Shown: piece by piece, positions 1 through 7,891 of the stretch
Position numbering within the stretch: position 1 is the stretch's first letter
Layout of the letters: every line of letters begins with the position of its first letter
Assembly: GCA_028704215.1 (NCBI GenBank)
Contig: JAQVLJ010000007.1
Location: forward strand, 1-20,909
Origin: Clostridia bacterium
Lineage (GTDB): Bacteria > Bacillota > Clostridia > Christensenellales > UBA1242
DNA: 20,909 nucleotides
Direction: 5' to 3'
Notes under the pieces: model-generated
Seen by the model: the letters and a program-made list of their open reading frames with translations, nothing else
Told to the model about the DNA's origin: nothing
Database searches by the model: none
Position numbers and translations under genes: made by a program

Positions 1-270
1 CCAGTAACCACTGTAACCATGATTGCCAATTACACGCAACAAAATTTTGCAAACTTTGTTTTGCTTCTACCTTTGATTGCAATAAATTTGGCAGTATTTA
101 ATTTGTTACCTATTCCTGCGCTTGATGGGGCACATATGCTTTTTGTTTTTATAGAATGGATACGCAAAAAACCTATCAACAGGCAACTAGAAAACAAAAT
201 ACACACTATTGGTTTGTATGTTTTGTTTGGATTTGTTATACTTGTAGATATAATACATTTTTTGGGGTGA
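1..270 (+). CDS. rseP: RseP/YluC-type site-2 zinc metalloprotease, C-terminal fragment (5' end outside window)
   Basis: The frame is open from base 1, so this is the 3' end of a longer gene; the ATG at 19 is internal. RseP-family (M50) proteases are integral membrane enzymes that cut transmembrane segments of regulators such as anti-sigma factors. The fragment shows the family's C-terminal signature: a hydrophobic helix, then NLLPIPALDG, whose Asp is the third zinc ligand in this family, then a polar loop (WIRKKPIN) and a last membrane helix. The active-site HExxH and the PDZ domain would lie upstream. The motif reads LDGAH where LDGGR or LDGGH is usual. It ends four bases before the next gene, whose ribosome binding site (GGGGTGA, 264-270) lies inside its last codons, so the two are probably co-transcribed. 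The rseP-polC-rimP order is classical in Bacillota and supports the call. Confidence 0.88.
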   Translation, partial: PVTTVTMIANYTQQNFANFVLLLPLIAINLAVFNLLPIPALDGAHMLFVFIEWIRKKPINRQLENKIHTIGLYVLFGFVILVDIIHFLG

Positions 271-274
271 TTAA

Positions 275-1798
275 TTGATTACTAATGAAAAAATAATGGA
301 AAAATTTCCTGGATTAAAACTAAGCAATGTCGTATACACAAAATCAAACGACAGTGCTTTGTTTGTTTTTTTGTACAATCCTGAGCAATACGAAAATACC
401 ACAGAAAATCAAAACAAAGTAGTTGATTTTATAAAAAATACTCTTCAACTTGAAACAAAATTGATGACACAATTTACAAAATGCACCATAGACGAAGATG
501 TAATAACATCATATACATATCAAACATTAATAAACAATTTTCCTGCAATTTCAAAAATGATGCAAATATCAGATATTAAAGTAGAAATTGTTGGTAACGA
601 CGTAAAAATCAATTTAAAATTAGATCCGTCAATTTATGATTATGCAACAGAAGTTAATCGTGAAAATGACATCGTAAACAAACTATGTGAAAACTTTTAT
701 GCAAATTTTGTAGTGACATTTTCAAAAAAAAATGAAAGTAGTTTAGATTTTGATATCCAAAACAACTTAGAGTATCAAAATAGTATCAAAGTATTTGAAA
801 ACAAAAATATGTACGAAATTTCAGATATTATTGATGTTGTTGGCAAAAGTGATTTTTCTTTAGCGACTGATTTTTCTGAAATTGAAAGACCAATGGAAGG
901 TATGGTTATTTGCGGAAATATTCGTTTTGTTGACAAAAAATCGTACAAAAAAACTTACAACTCAAATGGTGAAAGTAAAGAAATAGAAAAGCATTTTTAT
1001 ACAATTTTGCTTGCAAATAACAACAAAACTATTTACTGTTCTGTATTTCCAAGAAAAGACCAGGGAGATTTATTGTCTTCACTTCTGCCAGGTAATTCCG
1101 TTGCTATGAAAGGAAAATTCACAATTTATAAAGACAAATTGAATTTTACTGCAGACAGCGTTTGTCTTTGTGTGTATAAAAAAGTAGAAGCAAAGATTAG
1201 TTACAAAGCAGCTAATGAAAATTACCATACAATATTTCCACAAGAATATGTAGATGCTGAACAAGTAGATTTGTTTGGAAATATTATTGAATCTAGTCTT
1301 AAAGGTAATTATATAGTGTTTGACTTCGAAACAACGGGACTAAATTGCTCAAACGGTGACGAAATAATAGAAATTGGTGCAGTAAAAGTACATAATGGAA
1401 AGATTATGGAAACATTTGCTACTTTAGTAAAACCAAGCATTTCTATTCCCGTAGAAGCTACAAAAATTAATAATATTACTAACGATATGGTAAAAGATGC
1501 GCCCACAATTAACCTTGTGTTGCCGGATTTTTTTAAATTTTGTGAAGATTCGACTTTGGTTGCATACAATATTGACTTTGACTTTGGATTTTTGGCTCTT
1601 GCGGCAAGAAAACAAGGATACAATTTTGACCACAAACAAATCGATGCATATGCAATGGCAAGAAACAATATTAAAGGCCTTAAAAATTACAAATTGATTA
1701 CAGTTGCCGAATACTTTGGTGTAGACCTAAAAGATGCTCACAGAGCGGTCGAAGATGCTGTTGCAACTGCAAAGGTATTTGTCAAAATGGCAAAATAA
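275..1798 (+). CDS. PolC-like protein reduced to N-terminal region + OB fold + DEDDh 3'-5' exonuclease (no PHP, no polymerase)
   Basis: It starts at TTG 275, five bases after GGGGTGA; the in-frame ATG at 296 has no ribosome binding site. Residues about 1-200 look like the PolC N-terminal region. Residues about 205-310 fit an OB fold (MEGMVICGNIRF through NFTADSVCL). Residues about 345-507 are a DnaQ/PolC-type exonuclease with all five catalytic positions: D350 and E352 (DFETTGL), D436 (NIDFDFGFL), H489 and D494 (HRAVEDA). In true PolC (about 1,400 residues) the exonuclease interrupts a PHP domain and is followed by palm, fingers and thumb; here the gene stops right after the exonuclease and no polymerase remnant follows before the rimP promoter. 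The linker carries QVDLF at 330-334, resembling the beta-clamp-binding motif. The gene holds the usual polC slot between rseP and rimP. Inferred role: proofreading or repair exonuclease acting in trans. It could instead be a relative with another job; the exonuclease call is firm, the PolC descent likely. Confidence 0.8.
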   Translation: MITNEKIMEKFPGLKLSNVVYTKSNDSALFVFLYNPEQYENTTENQNKVVDFIKNTLQLETKLMTQFTKCTIDEDVITSYTYQTLINNFPAISKMMQISDIKVEIVGNDVKINLKLDPSIYDYATEVNRENDIVNKLCENFYANFVVTFSKKNESSLDFDIQNNLEYQNSIKVFENKNMYEISDIIDVVGKSDFSLATDFSEIERPMEGMVICGNIRFVDKKSYKKTYNSNGESKEIEKHFYTILLANNNKTIYCSVFPRKDQGDLLSSLLPGNSVAMKGKFTIYKDKLNFTADSVCLCVYKKVEAKISYKAANENYHTIFPQEYVDAEQVDLFGNIIESSLKGNYIVFDFETTGLNCSNGDEIIEIGAVKVHNGKIMETFATLVKPSISIPVEATKINNITNDMVKDAPTINLVLPDFFKFCEDSTLVAYNIDFDFGFLALAARKQGYNFDHKQIDAYAMARNNIKGLKNYKLITVAEYFGVDLKDAHRAVEDAVATAKVFVKMAK

Positions 1799-1811
1799 TT
1801 TTTAAAAAGTG

Positions 1812-1840
1812 TTGCATAATAATACTGTATATGTTATCAT
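1812..1840 (+). promoter_or_regulatory. Vegetative promoter of the rimP-nusA-infB operon
   Basis: The -35 box TTGCAT (1812-1817) is separated by 17 bases from the -10 box TATCAT (1835-1840), with an extended -10 TG at 1832-1833. Transcription would begin near 1847, just before a hairpin and the rimP ribosome binding site. It lies just after the stop of the upstream exonuclease gene. No terminator is visible between that gene and the promoter, so read-through may add to expression. Confidence 0.75.
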
Positions 1841-1852
1841 ATACTTACTTGA

Positions 1853-1876
1853 TGGGAGTGGATTCGTCCACTCCTA
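1853..1876 (+). promoter_or_regulatory. 5' leader hairpin of the rimP operon mRNA with a TTCG loop
   Basis: GGAGTGGA (1855-1862) and TCCACTCC (1867-1874) form a perfect 8-bp stem around TTCG, extended by a G-T and a T-A pair to 1853/1876. It begins only a few bases after the predicted transcription start and ends about 12 bases before the GGGG ribosome binding site of rimP. No T-run follows, so it is not an intrinsic terminator. Likely roles are 5'-end stabilisation of the long mRNA or a protein-binding site; which one cannot be told from sequence. Confidence 0.6.
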
Positions 1877-1896
1877 CTTGTTTGAAAAGGGGTAAT

Positions 1897-2352
1897 ATGA
1901 GTTTGATTGTCGACGTAACAACTGCAATTTCTAACGTTTTTGAAAATAATGATATTCGTTTGGTGGAAGTCAATTTTGAAAAACGTCATGACGGAAATTA
2001 TCTTGTGGTTTATATTGACAAAGATTCTGGTGTTAAACTAGAAGATTGCGAATATGTGCACAACTCAATAGATCCAATTTTGGATCAACTTGATCCCACT
2101 CAAAATCAACCATACAATTTGGAAGTTTCTTCATATGGATTGGACAAACCTCTAAAATACAAATGGCAATTTGAGCGAAATCGAGATAAAAAGGTAGAAG
2201 TTCACTTGTATTCAAAGCAAAATGGTTGTAAAATATTTGTTGGGAATTTATTGTTTTTCGATGATGATTCGATAGAAATACAAACAACTGATGGCGTAAT
2301 GAAATTTTCAAAATCAACCATAGCAGTAATATTACCATATATAGAATTTTAA
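1897..2352 (+). CDS. rimP: Ribosome maturation factor RimP
   Basis: RimP assists late assembly of the 30S ribosomal subunit in the cytoplasm. The 151-residue product has the expected two-part layout: an N-terminal alpha/beta domain with LVEVNF and YLVVYIDKDSGVKLEDC, the conserved stretch YNLEVSSYGLDKPLK at about residues 70-84 (the family's LEVSSPGLdRPL, with Tyr for the usual Pro), and a C-terminal SH3-like domain starting near KVEVHL. I choose ATG 1897, four bases after GGGG (1889-1892). An in-frame ATG at 1831 lies inside the -10 region of the promoter, upstream of the expected transcript start, so it cannot be used. It is the first gene of the operon, with nusA 15 bases downstream. Length is typical for the family. 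Confidence 0.92.
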   Translation: MSLIVDVTTAISNVFENNDIRLVEVNFEKRHDGNYLVVYIDKDSGVKLEDCEYVHNSIDPILDQLDPTQNQPYNLEVSSYGLDKPLKYKWQFERNRDKKVEVHLYSKQNGCKIFVGNLLFFDDDSIEIQTTDGVMKFSKSTIAVILPYIEF

Positions 2353-2367
2353 GGAGAAATAAAAAAA

Positions 2368-3498
2368 ATGCAAAACAAAGACTTTTTCGAAGCACTCGAA
2401 GATTTACAAAGAGAAAAAAATATTGACAAAGATTTTATCATTTCTGCACTTGAGTCAGCATTGACAGTAGCTTACAAAAAGAATATGGGCGAAGCAAAAT
2501 CAGCAGAAGTACGTTTGTATCCTGACAAAAATACAATCAAAATTTTTTCGTACAAAACTATTGTTGAAGTGGTAGAAGACTCTGACAAAGAAATTAGTTT
2601 GGAAGAGGCACAAAAAATTAAGGCGTCTTACAAAATTGGTGAAGTTGTTGCTAATGAAGAATCTACAAAAGATTTTAACAGAATAGCAGTACAAACAGCA
2701 AAGCAGGTAATTGTTCAGAAAATTAAAGAACTTGAAAGACAAGAGCTACACAACGACATTGCTGAAAAAGAAGGCAAATTGATTGTCGCAAATGTTCGAA
2801 GAATCGATGGTTCTAATATATATTTAGAAATTGGTGGAACAAACCTTGAAGGACTGCTAACGGAAAGAGATGTTTTGCCTAATGATAATTTTAGAATAGG
2901 TGATAGAGTAAAAGTATTTGTTCGTCCATCTCGAGATGAAATGAGAAGTCATATTGTTCAGGTTACACGTACAAACGTTAGTTTTGTAAAAAAATTGATG
3001 GAATTAGAAATACCAGAAATTCAAAATGGTGCTATCACTATCGTTAATGCTGTTCGCGATCCTGGAAATCGTACAAAAGTTGCGATTTCAACCACAGACC
3101 GTACACTTGACGCGGTAGGTGCTTGTATAGGTAACAAAGGAATGCGTATCACATCCGTTGTAAACGAGTTGCATGGAGAAAAAATCGACATTGTTTTGTA
3201 TAGTGAAAATACAGTTGAATACATTGTTAATGCTTTGAATCCAGCACAAATATACGAAGTTCAACTTGATGAAAACAACCAAAGTGCAAAAGTAATGGTA
3301 CCAGAAACAAAATTGTCTTTGGCCATAGGTAAAGGCGGACAAAATGTGAGATTGGCAGCAAAATTAACAGGATATAAACTTGACGTGAAAGGCGTGCCAG
3401 TGCAAGAAGAACACAAAACAAGTCCAGATACAATCATTTCTGAAGGCGCAAATATCATTGTCGATGACAATAATGATATATTTGATGATATAGAATAA
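2368..3498 (+). CDS. nusA: Transcription termination/antitermination factor NusA
   Basis: NusA binds RNA polymerase and nascent RNA and modulates pausing, intrinsic termination and rRNA antitermination. The 376-residue protein has the short Gram-positive form, without the C-terminal acidic repeats of enterobacteria. In order: an N-terminal RNA-polymerase-binding domain (about 1-125, opening with FFEALEDLQREKNID); an S1 domain (about 133-198, VRRIDGSNIYLEIGG); KH1 with GACIGNKGMRI at 251-261; and KH2 with IGKGGQNVRLA starting at 320. The tail after about 355 is short and acidic. The ribosome binding site AAGGAG (2351-2356) lies 11 bases before the ATG and overlaps the rimP stop. rnpM follows 11 bases after the stop, the conserved order in Bacillota. 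Confidence 0.96.
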   Translation: MQNKDFFEALEDLQREKNIDKDFIISALESALTVAYKKNMGEAKSAEVRLYPDKNTIKIFSYKTIVEVVEDSDKEISLEEAQKIKASYKIGEVVANEESTKDFNRIAVQTAKQVIVQKIKELERQELHNDIAEKEGKLIVANVRRIDGSNIYLEIGGTNLEGLLTERDVLPNDNFRIGDRVKVFVRPSRDEMRSHIVQVTRTNVSFVKKLMELEIPEIQNGAITIVNAVRDPGNRTKVAISTTDRTLDAVGACIGNKGMRITSVVNELHGEKIDIVLYSENTVEYIVNALNPAQIYEVQLDENNQSAKVMVPETKLSLAIGKGGQNVRLAAKLTGYKLDVKGVPVQEEHKTSPDTIISEGANIIVDDNNDIFDDIE

Positions 3499-3509
3499 GG
3501 AGATTTTAG

Positions 3510-3761
3510 ATGCACATAAAAAACGAAAGACGCTGTTTAGTTTGTAAACAAAATTTTCAAAAAAAAGATTTGTTAAGGATAGTAAAATATCTTGACGACA
3601 TTTCTATTGATGATACGAATAAAAAAAATGGCAGAGGCGTTTATTTGTGCAATAACAAGGAATGCATCAGTAAGTGTATACAAAAAAAATATCTAAACAA
3701 ATCATTTTCTTGTGCAGTCCCTGATTCTGTATACGAGGCGTTGAGGTGCAAAATTGAATAA
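3510..3761 (+). CDS. rnpM: YlxR-family RNA-binding protein (RnpM)
   Basis: This small basic protein of 83 residues belongs to the YlxR family (DUF448). In Bacillus subtilis it has been reported to bind the RNA subunit of RNase P, hence the name RnpM. Family hallmarks are visible: RRCLVCKQ near the start, DLLRIV, the GRGVYLC turn at about 42-48, a following Cys (NNKECISKC), and a KKYLNKSF segment. The AAGGAG ribosome binding site sits 7 bases before ATG 3510. Its end overlaps the ylxQ start by 8 bases, so the two are probably translationally coupled. It keeps its standard place between nusA and ylxQ. Confidence 0.9.
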   Translation: MHIKNERRCLVCKQNFQKKDLLRIVKYLDDISIDDTNKKNGRGVYLCNNKECISKCIQKKYLNKSFSCAVPDSVYEALRCKIE

Positions 3762-4056
3762 TTTATCAAAATATCTAGGCTTTGCAATTAAGAGCAATTC
3801 TGTTATAATAGGACAAGATGCTATAAAAAAAGCAAAACAAAGAATATTACTCATAATAGTATGTGCATCTGCAACAAAAAATTTGATGGATTTGGCAATT
3901 AGATATGCAACAGCAAAAAAATCAAAACTTATAATTGTAGAAGATTTATCAAACATAAGCCATATTGACAATTGCAAAATTATGGCTTTGACAAATGAAA
4001 ATCTAAAAAATGCTATTTTACAACAAAATAACGAATACAAAATATACGAGGAGTAA
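3754..4056 (+). CDS. ylxQ: YlxQ, L7Ae/L30e/S12e-family ribosomal-type RNA-binding protein
   Basis: The 100-residue product belongs to the L7Ae/L30e/S12e fold, whose members bind kink-turn RNA; its cellular role in bacteria is not settled. Visible features are the opening LSKYLGFAIKSNSVIIGQDA, LIIVCASATKNLMD in the middle and the IVEDLSNIS region expected of the fold. I accept the TTG start at 3754, five bases after GAGGTG (3743-3748); the start lies inside the end of rnpM. It sits immediately upstream of infB, and its stop codon directly follows infB's GAGGAG ribosome binding site. Confidence 0.86.
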   Translation: MNNLSKYLGFAIKSNSVIIGQDAIKKAKQRILLIIVCASATKNLMDLAIRYATAKKSKLIIVEDLSNISHIDNCKIMALTNENLKNAILQQNNEYKIYEE

Positions 4057-4061
4057 AGAAT

Positions 4062-6623
4062 TTGACTGAAATTAAAGAAAATAATGTATCATTTGAGAAT
4101 ATAAAAATTTTGGCTTCATTATCTAATGAAGGTACATTTTTGACGCTAGTAAGCAATATTAGAAAAGTCAAACAAGATTTGGATAATGTAACAAAAGAAG
4201 CACGTATCAGAGAAAAACAATTACAAACAGAAATCGAAGAAAAATCGAAAAATAATTTGGATGCTGTACAACCTGCAGCACCAGAAAATACCGAAGTACA
4301 AAAAGAAACAGTGGCTCCTTCAAAACCATTACAAGAAGAGAGTGTAAAAACTTATGTAATTAAACAAAATCAAACGCAAAACAATTATTCTCGTAATAGT
4401 TATTCACAAAATAATTATTCTCAAAATAATGGGTTTGATAGAAATAGATTCAACAAACCTATTACTCAAAATGCTCAAAATACTCAAAATACTCAAAATA
4501 CTCAAAGACCTTTTAATCCAAATAACAGAACAACAGGCTTTAACAAGCCACCATTTGAAAAGAAGCCTTTTGAAAGAAAACCTTTTGAGAATAGACCTTA
4601 CCTAAATAAAGACAAAAAGCCAGACTTTTTGAAAACACCTTTGCCTATATTTGCAAAAACCGAAAAAGTTTTGCCTAAAATTGAACCTGCTCGCGTATTT
4701 ACACCTAAGAAAAAAACAGACAAAAAATACGAAGACAAAAAGGTAATTAACAAAAGAACATTATTACGCAGAGGTCTTATTGAAGAACGCAACATTGAAG
4801 AAAGAATGCTTTCTCGTAAAATTCGTACAAAAAAACACGAAGAAGTTGCGGTTGTGCCAAAAGAACAAGGACCTTGCTATATCACAACAACTAATTTGAC
4901 AGTAAAAATATTATCAGAGTGTACAGGAAAATCTGTAAGCGAAATTATTAAAAAATTTATGCTTCTTGGAATGTTGGTTACAATTAACAGTCCTATTGAT
5001 TTTCAAACCGCCGAACTTGTTGCAAGTGAGTTGAATATAGAATTAGAGTTAAAAATTGATAAAACTTCCGAAGAAAAATTACACGATGTGCGAAAGAATA
5101 TTAAACAATATACCGATGCTGAAGCGCAGACGCGTCCACCGATAGTGACAGTTATGGGTCACGTTGACCATGGAAAAACATCTTTGTTGGACTATATTAG
5201 AAAAAGTAAAGTCAGTGTAAGTGAGGCAGGTGGAATTACTCAACATATTGGCGCTTACAGGGTGAATGTCAATAATAAATTTATTACATTTATCGATACC
5301 CCAGGACACGAAGCATTTACTCAAATGCGTGCACGTGGAGCGATGGTTACTGATATCGCGATTTTGGTTATTGCAGCAGATGACGGAATAATGCCACAAA
5401 CTGTTGAGGCAATCAATCATATCAAATCAGCAAACGTTCCTTTGATTGTTGCTATTAATAAAATAGACAAACTAGGAGCAGACCCTGATAGAATTTTGCA
5501 GCAATTAACTGAACACAATATAATACCTGAGGCATGGGGCGGTAATGCTATTATAGTAAAAATCTCTGCAAAAACCGGAGAAGGAATAGACAAATTGCTT
5601 GAAATGATTTTGTTAGTTTCTGAAATGGGCGAATTGAAAGCGAATCCAAATACTCAAGCATTGGGTGTTGTTTTGGAGTCTAACCTTGACAAAGGAAAAG
5701 GACCAATGGCTTCGTTAATTGTTAAAGATGGAACTTTAAATGTTGGTGATACAATAGTTAGTGGAGTAACATCTTGTAAAGTTAAGGCAATGATTGATGA
5801 GTTTGGAAAAAACATAATCAAAGCTACACCTAGTATGCCAATCTCAGTAGTCGGCTTCAATGAAGTACCGAATGCGGGCGATTTATTTACTACCGTTGAT
5901 GAAAAATTATCAAAAGAAATCGTCAGCGAAAGAAAGACAAAGATACGTAGTGAAATTAATAAACACAATGCTCCAAATAATCTTGAAGATATTATGTCAA
6001 AAATTGGAGAAAGTGACAAAAAGATTGTTAACGTGTTAATAAAAACTGATGTTAACGGTTCGTTAGAAGCAATTAAAGGATCTTTGGAATCGTTGAACAA
6101 TGATTATGCGCGCATTAATATTATACATTCTGGTGTCGGCTCTATTACAGAATCCGATATCGTTTTGGCAGAAGCATCAAAAGCAATTATTTTGGGATTT
6201 AATGCAAAAACAGATTCCAAAGCAAAAACAATAGCAGAAAGAAATAATGTAGAAATTAAAAATTATAAAGTAATTTATACATTGTTAGATGATATCGAAA
6301 GAATAATCAAAGGACTAAAAGACCCTGTATATAAAGAAGAAATTTTGGGACACGCTGAAGTCTTGGTTGTTTTCAAATTAACTGGAACTGGTCTTGTTGC
6401 TGGTAGTTTGGTTAAAGATGGAAAAATACGCAGAAATGCAAACGCTCGATTAATTCGTGGTGGAGAAGTAATAAGTACTTGTACCATTTCATCTGTAAAA
6501 ATTGTTAAGGATGATGTGAAGGAAGCAGCAAAAGGTTTTGAATGCGGAATCAAACTTAATTGTGATGATATAAAAGTTGGCGATACTATAGAATGTTATG
6601 AAATGGTTAAAGTAGAGGAATAG
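4062..6623 (+). CDS. infB: Translation initiation factor IF-2
   Basis: IF-2 is the GTPase that brings initiator fMet-tRNA to the 30S subunit and promotes subunit joining. The 853-residue protein starts at TTG 4062, eight bases after GAGGAG (4048-4053). Residues about 1-270 are a charged, Asn/Gln-rich linker with short repeats. An IF2_N helical domain follows (about 278-335, TVKILSECTGKSVSEIIKKF). The G domain has G1 GHVDHGKT at 366-373, G3 DTPG at 412-415 and G4 NKID at 466-469. Domains II, III and IV follow, with VLIKTDVNGSLEAIKGSLES marking domain III and the fMet-tRNA-binding C domain ending near GDTIECYEM. All GTPase signature residues are intact. rbfA starts one base after the stop. Confidence 0.97.
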   Translation: MTEIKENNVSFENIKILASLSNEGTFLTLVSNIRKVKQDLDNVTKEARIREKQLQTEIEEKSKNNLDAVQPAAPENTEVQKETVAPSKPLQEESVKTYVIKQNQTQNNYSRNSYSQNNYSQNNGFDRNRFNKPITQNAQNTQNTQNTQRPFNPNNRTTGFNKPPFEKKPFERKPFENRPYLNKDKKPDFLKTPLPIFAKTEKVLPKIEPARVFTPKKKTDKKYEDKKVINKRTLLRRGLIEERNIEERMLSRKIRTKKHEEVAVVPKEQGPCYITTTNLTVKILSECTGKSVSEIIKKFMLLGMLVTINSPIDFQTAELVASELNIELELKIDKTSEEKLHDVRKNIKQYTDAEAQTRPPIVTVMGHVDHGKTSLLDYIRKSKVSVSEAGGITQHIGAYRVNVNNKFITFIDTPGHEAFTQMRARGAMVTDIAILVIAADDGIMPQTVEAINHIKSANVPLIVAINKIDKLGADPDRILQQLTEHNIIPEAWGGNAIIVKISAKTGEGIDKLLEMILLVSEMGELKANPNTQALGVVLESNLDKGKGPMASLIVKDGTLNVGDTIVSGVTSCKVKAMIDEFGKNIIKATPSMPISVVGFNEVPNAGDLFTTVDEKLSKEIVSERKTKIRSEINKHNAPNNLEDIMSKIGESDKKIVNVLIKTDVNGSLEAIKGSLESLNNDYARINIIHSGVGSITESDIVLAEASKAIILGFNAKTDSKAKTIAERNNVEIKNYKVIYTLLDDIERIIKGLKDPVYKEEILGHAEVLVVFKLTGTGLVAGSLVKDGKIRRNANARLIRGGEVISTCTISSVKIVKDDVKEAAKGFECGIKLNCDDIKVGDTIECYEMVKVEE
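4464..4508 (+). repeat. Tandem 9-bp repeat (five units) inside the infB linker
   Basis: Five consecutive 9-base units of the type ACTCAAAAT cover 4464-4508 with single-base differences (the second begins with G, the last ends GA). They encode a TQN/AQN tripeptide repeat in the disordered N-terminal linker of IF-2. Because the unit is a multiple of three, copy-number change would keep the frame. Looser peptide repeats flank it: SYSQNN/NYSQNN before and PFEKK/PFERK/PFENR after. Confidence 0.8.
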
Positions 6624-6624
6624 T

Positions 6625-6984
6625 ATGAAAGTAAATCGTTTGGAAAAAGTGAACAGTGAAATCAAAAAAGAATTATCTAACTTGATTTTGAACACAATAA
6701 GAAATCCAAAGATAAATACTATAATTAGTATAACGAATGTTGAAACTACACCAGATTTGGCGATAGCAAAAGTTTTTATTAGTGTGTTAGACGATAGCAA
6801 TGAAAATGAAATTTTGAAAGAACTTGTTGGAGCGAGTGGATTTTTGCGTGCAAATTTGGCAAAAACTTTGAAACTTAGAAAAACACCACGAATAATTTTT
6901 GAATTAGACAAATCAGAAATATATGGTAGCAAAATTGACAATATTTTAAAAACTATTAAGTATGTAGATGAGGAAAATGAATGA
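6625..6984 (+). CDS. rbfA: Ribosome-binding factor A
   Basis: RbfA is a KH-fold protein that binds the 30S subunit near helix 1 of 16S rRNA during late maturation and cold adaptation. The 119-residue length is normal. The opening NRLEKVNSEIKKELSNLIL, the central ISITNVETTPDLAIAKVFIS (about 35-54) and the RKTPRIIFELDKSEIYGSKID segment near the end match the family. It follows infB by one base, with AGAGGA as ribosome binding site, and overlaps truB by four bases (ATGA), indicating coupled translation. Confidence 0.94.
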   Translation: MKVNRLEKVNSEIKKELSNLILNTIRNPKINTIISITNVETTPDLAIAKVFISVLDDSNENEILKELVGASGFLRANLAKTLKLRKTPRIIFELDKSEIYGSKIDNILKTIKYVDEENE

Positions 6985-7832
6985 ATGGCATTTTGCTTAT
7001 TGATAAAGAAAAAGATTGGACAAGTAACGACGTAGTAATTTATCTGAAAAAGTCTTTGTCTATCAATAAAGTCGGACATTTGGGTACTCTTGACCCTATT
7101 GCAACGGGAGTTTTGCCTATTACATTAGGTAAAGCTACACGTCTGTTCGATTTATTTTTGGAAAAATTTAAAACGTACATTGCTGAATTTGAATTTGGTT
7201 ATTCTACAGATACATTAGATAGTACGGGAGAAAAAACTGAAATTAATTCTAGGATTCCCGATTTAACTGAAATATTAAGAGTTTTACCTATTTTTGAAGG
7301 AGAAATACAGCAAATACCGCCACAATTTAGTGCAAAAAAAGTGTGTGGAAAACGTGCATACGAGTATGCCAGGGAAGGCAAAACAATTGAATTAAAACCA
7401 CGCACTGTTATTATACGAAAATGTAAATGTATTACTTACAATAATAAAATTTTGACATTAGAAATAGAATGCAGTGCAGGTACATACGTTCGCGCTGTTG
7501 GACGTGACATAGCTGAAAAAATCTGTACAAAATGCACAATGATTGGTTTATGTCGAACAAAAGTTGGCAGTTTTGACATAAAAAGTTGTGTGCAAGTACG
7601 TGATGTCAACAAACAAAATATTGACAAATTAGTCATTAGTTGTGAAAATGCACTTATTAATTTTGAAAAACTTATTGTAGATAATATTCTTGTTGAAAAA
7701 TTACTAAATGGATGCCCAATTAATATAGATAACAAAAAAGATGGTTACTACAAATTGTATAAGAATGAAAAATTTGTAGGACTAACTATAGTTGAAAGAA
7801 ATTCAGCAAAAATGTATCTGACATTGATATAA
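6981..7832 (+). CDS. truB: tRNA pseudouridine(55) synthase TruB
   Basis: TruB converts uridine 55 in the T loop of tRNAs to pseudouridine. The 283-residue protein begins with NGILLIDKEKDWTSNDVV and contains GHLGTLDPIATGVLPI, in which D38 is the catalytic aspartate. Further markers are the YIAEFEFGYSTDTLDSTGE strand, IPPQFSAKKVCGKRAYEYAR (about 111-130) and SAGTYVRAVGRDI; a short PUA-like tail closes the protein. It is the last gene of the rimP operon here. ribF, which commonly follows truB in Bacillota, is not present; efp comes next under its own promoter. I see no intrinsic terminator in the 59 bases between them. Confidence 0.95.
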   Translation: MNGILLIDKEKDWTSNDVVIYLKKSLSINKVGHLGTLDPIATGVLPITLGKATRLFDLFLEKFKTYIAEFEFGYSTDTLDSTGEKTEINSRIPDLTEILRVLPIFEGEIQQIPPQFSAKKVCGKRAYEYAREGKTIELKPRTVIIRKCKCITYNNKILTLEIECSAGTYVRAVGRDIAEKICTKCTMIGLCRTKVGSFDIKSCVQVRDVNKQNIDKLVISCENALINFEKLIVDNILVEKLLNGCPINIDNKKDGYYKLYKNEKFVGLTIVERNSAKMYLTLI

Positions 7833-7837
7833 AACGC

Positions 7838-7866
7838 TTTTCAAAAATAGACATTTATGGTAAACT
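7838..7866 (+). promoter_or_regulatory. Vegetative promoter of efp
   Basis: TTTTCA (7838-7843) and TAAACT (7861-7866) are spaced 17 bases apart, with an extended -10 TG at 7858-7859. The expected start near 7873 leaves a short leader containing AAGGAG before ATG 7892. The -35 box is weak, so the assignment leans on spacing, the TG element and position. Confidence 0.55.
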
Positions 7867-7891
7867 AAAAAAGTTAAATTAAGGAGAACTT

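Noticed and set aside
1831..1896. Longer RimP starting at ATG 1831
   Set aside because: That ATG lies within the promoter's -10 region and upstream of the predicted transcript start; the added 22 residues would be encoded by the leader hairpin and do not match the family.
4464..4508. CRISPR-like array
   Set aside because: The repeats are 9-base direct units without spacers inside a coding region; they encode the IF-2 linker.
6489..7079. 196-residue open frame on the minus strand
   Set aside because: It is antisense to the ends of infB and truB and all of rbfA, which are certain genes; composition is that expected of a shadow frame and no ribosome binding site or family feature is seen.
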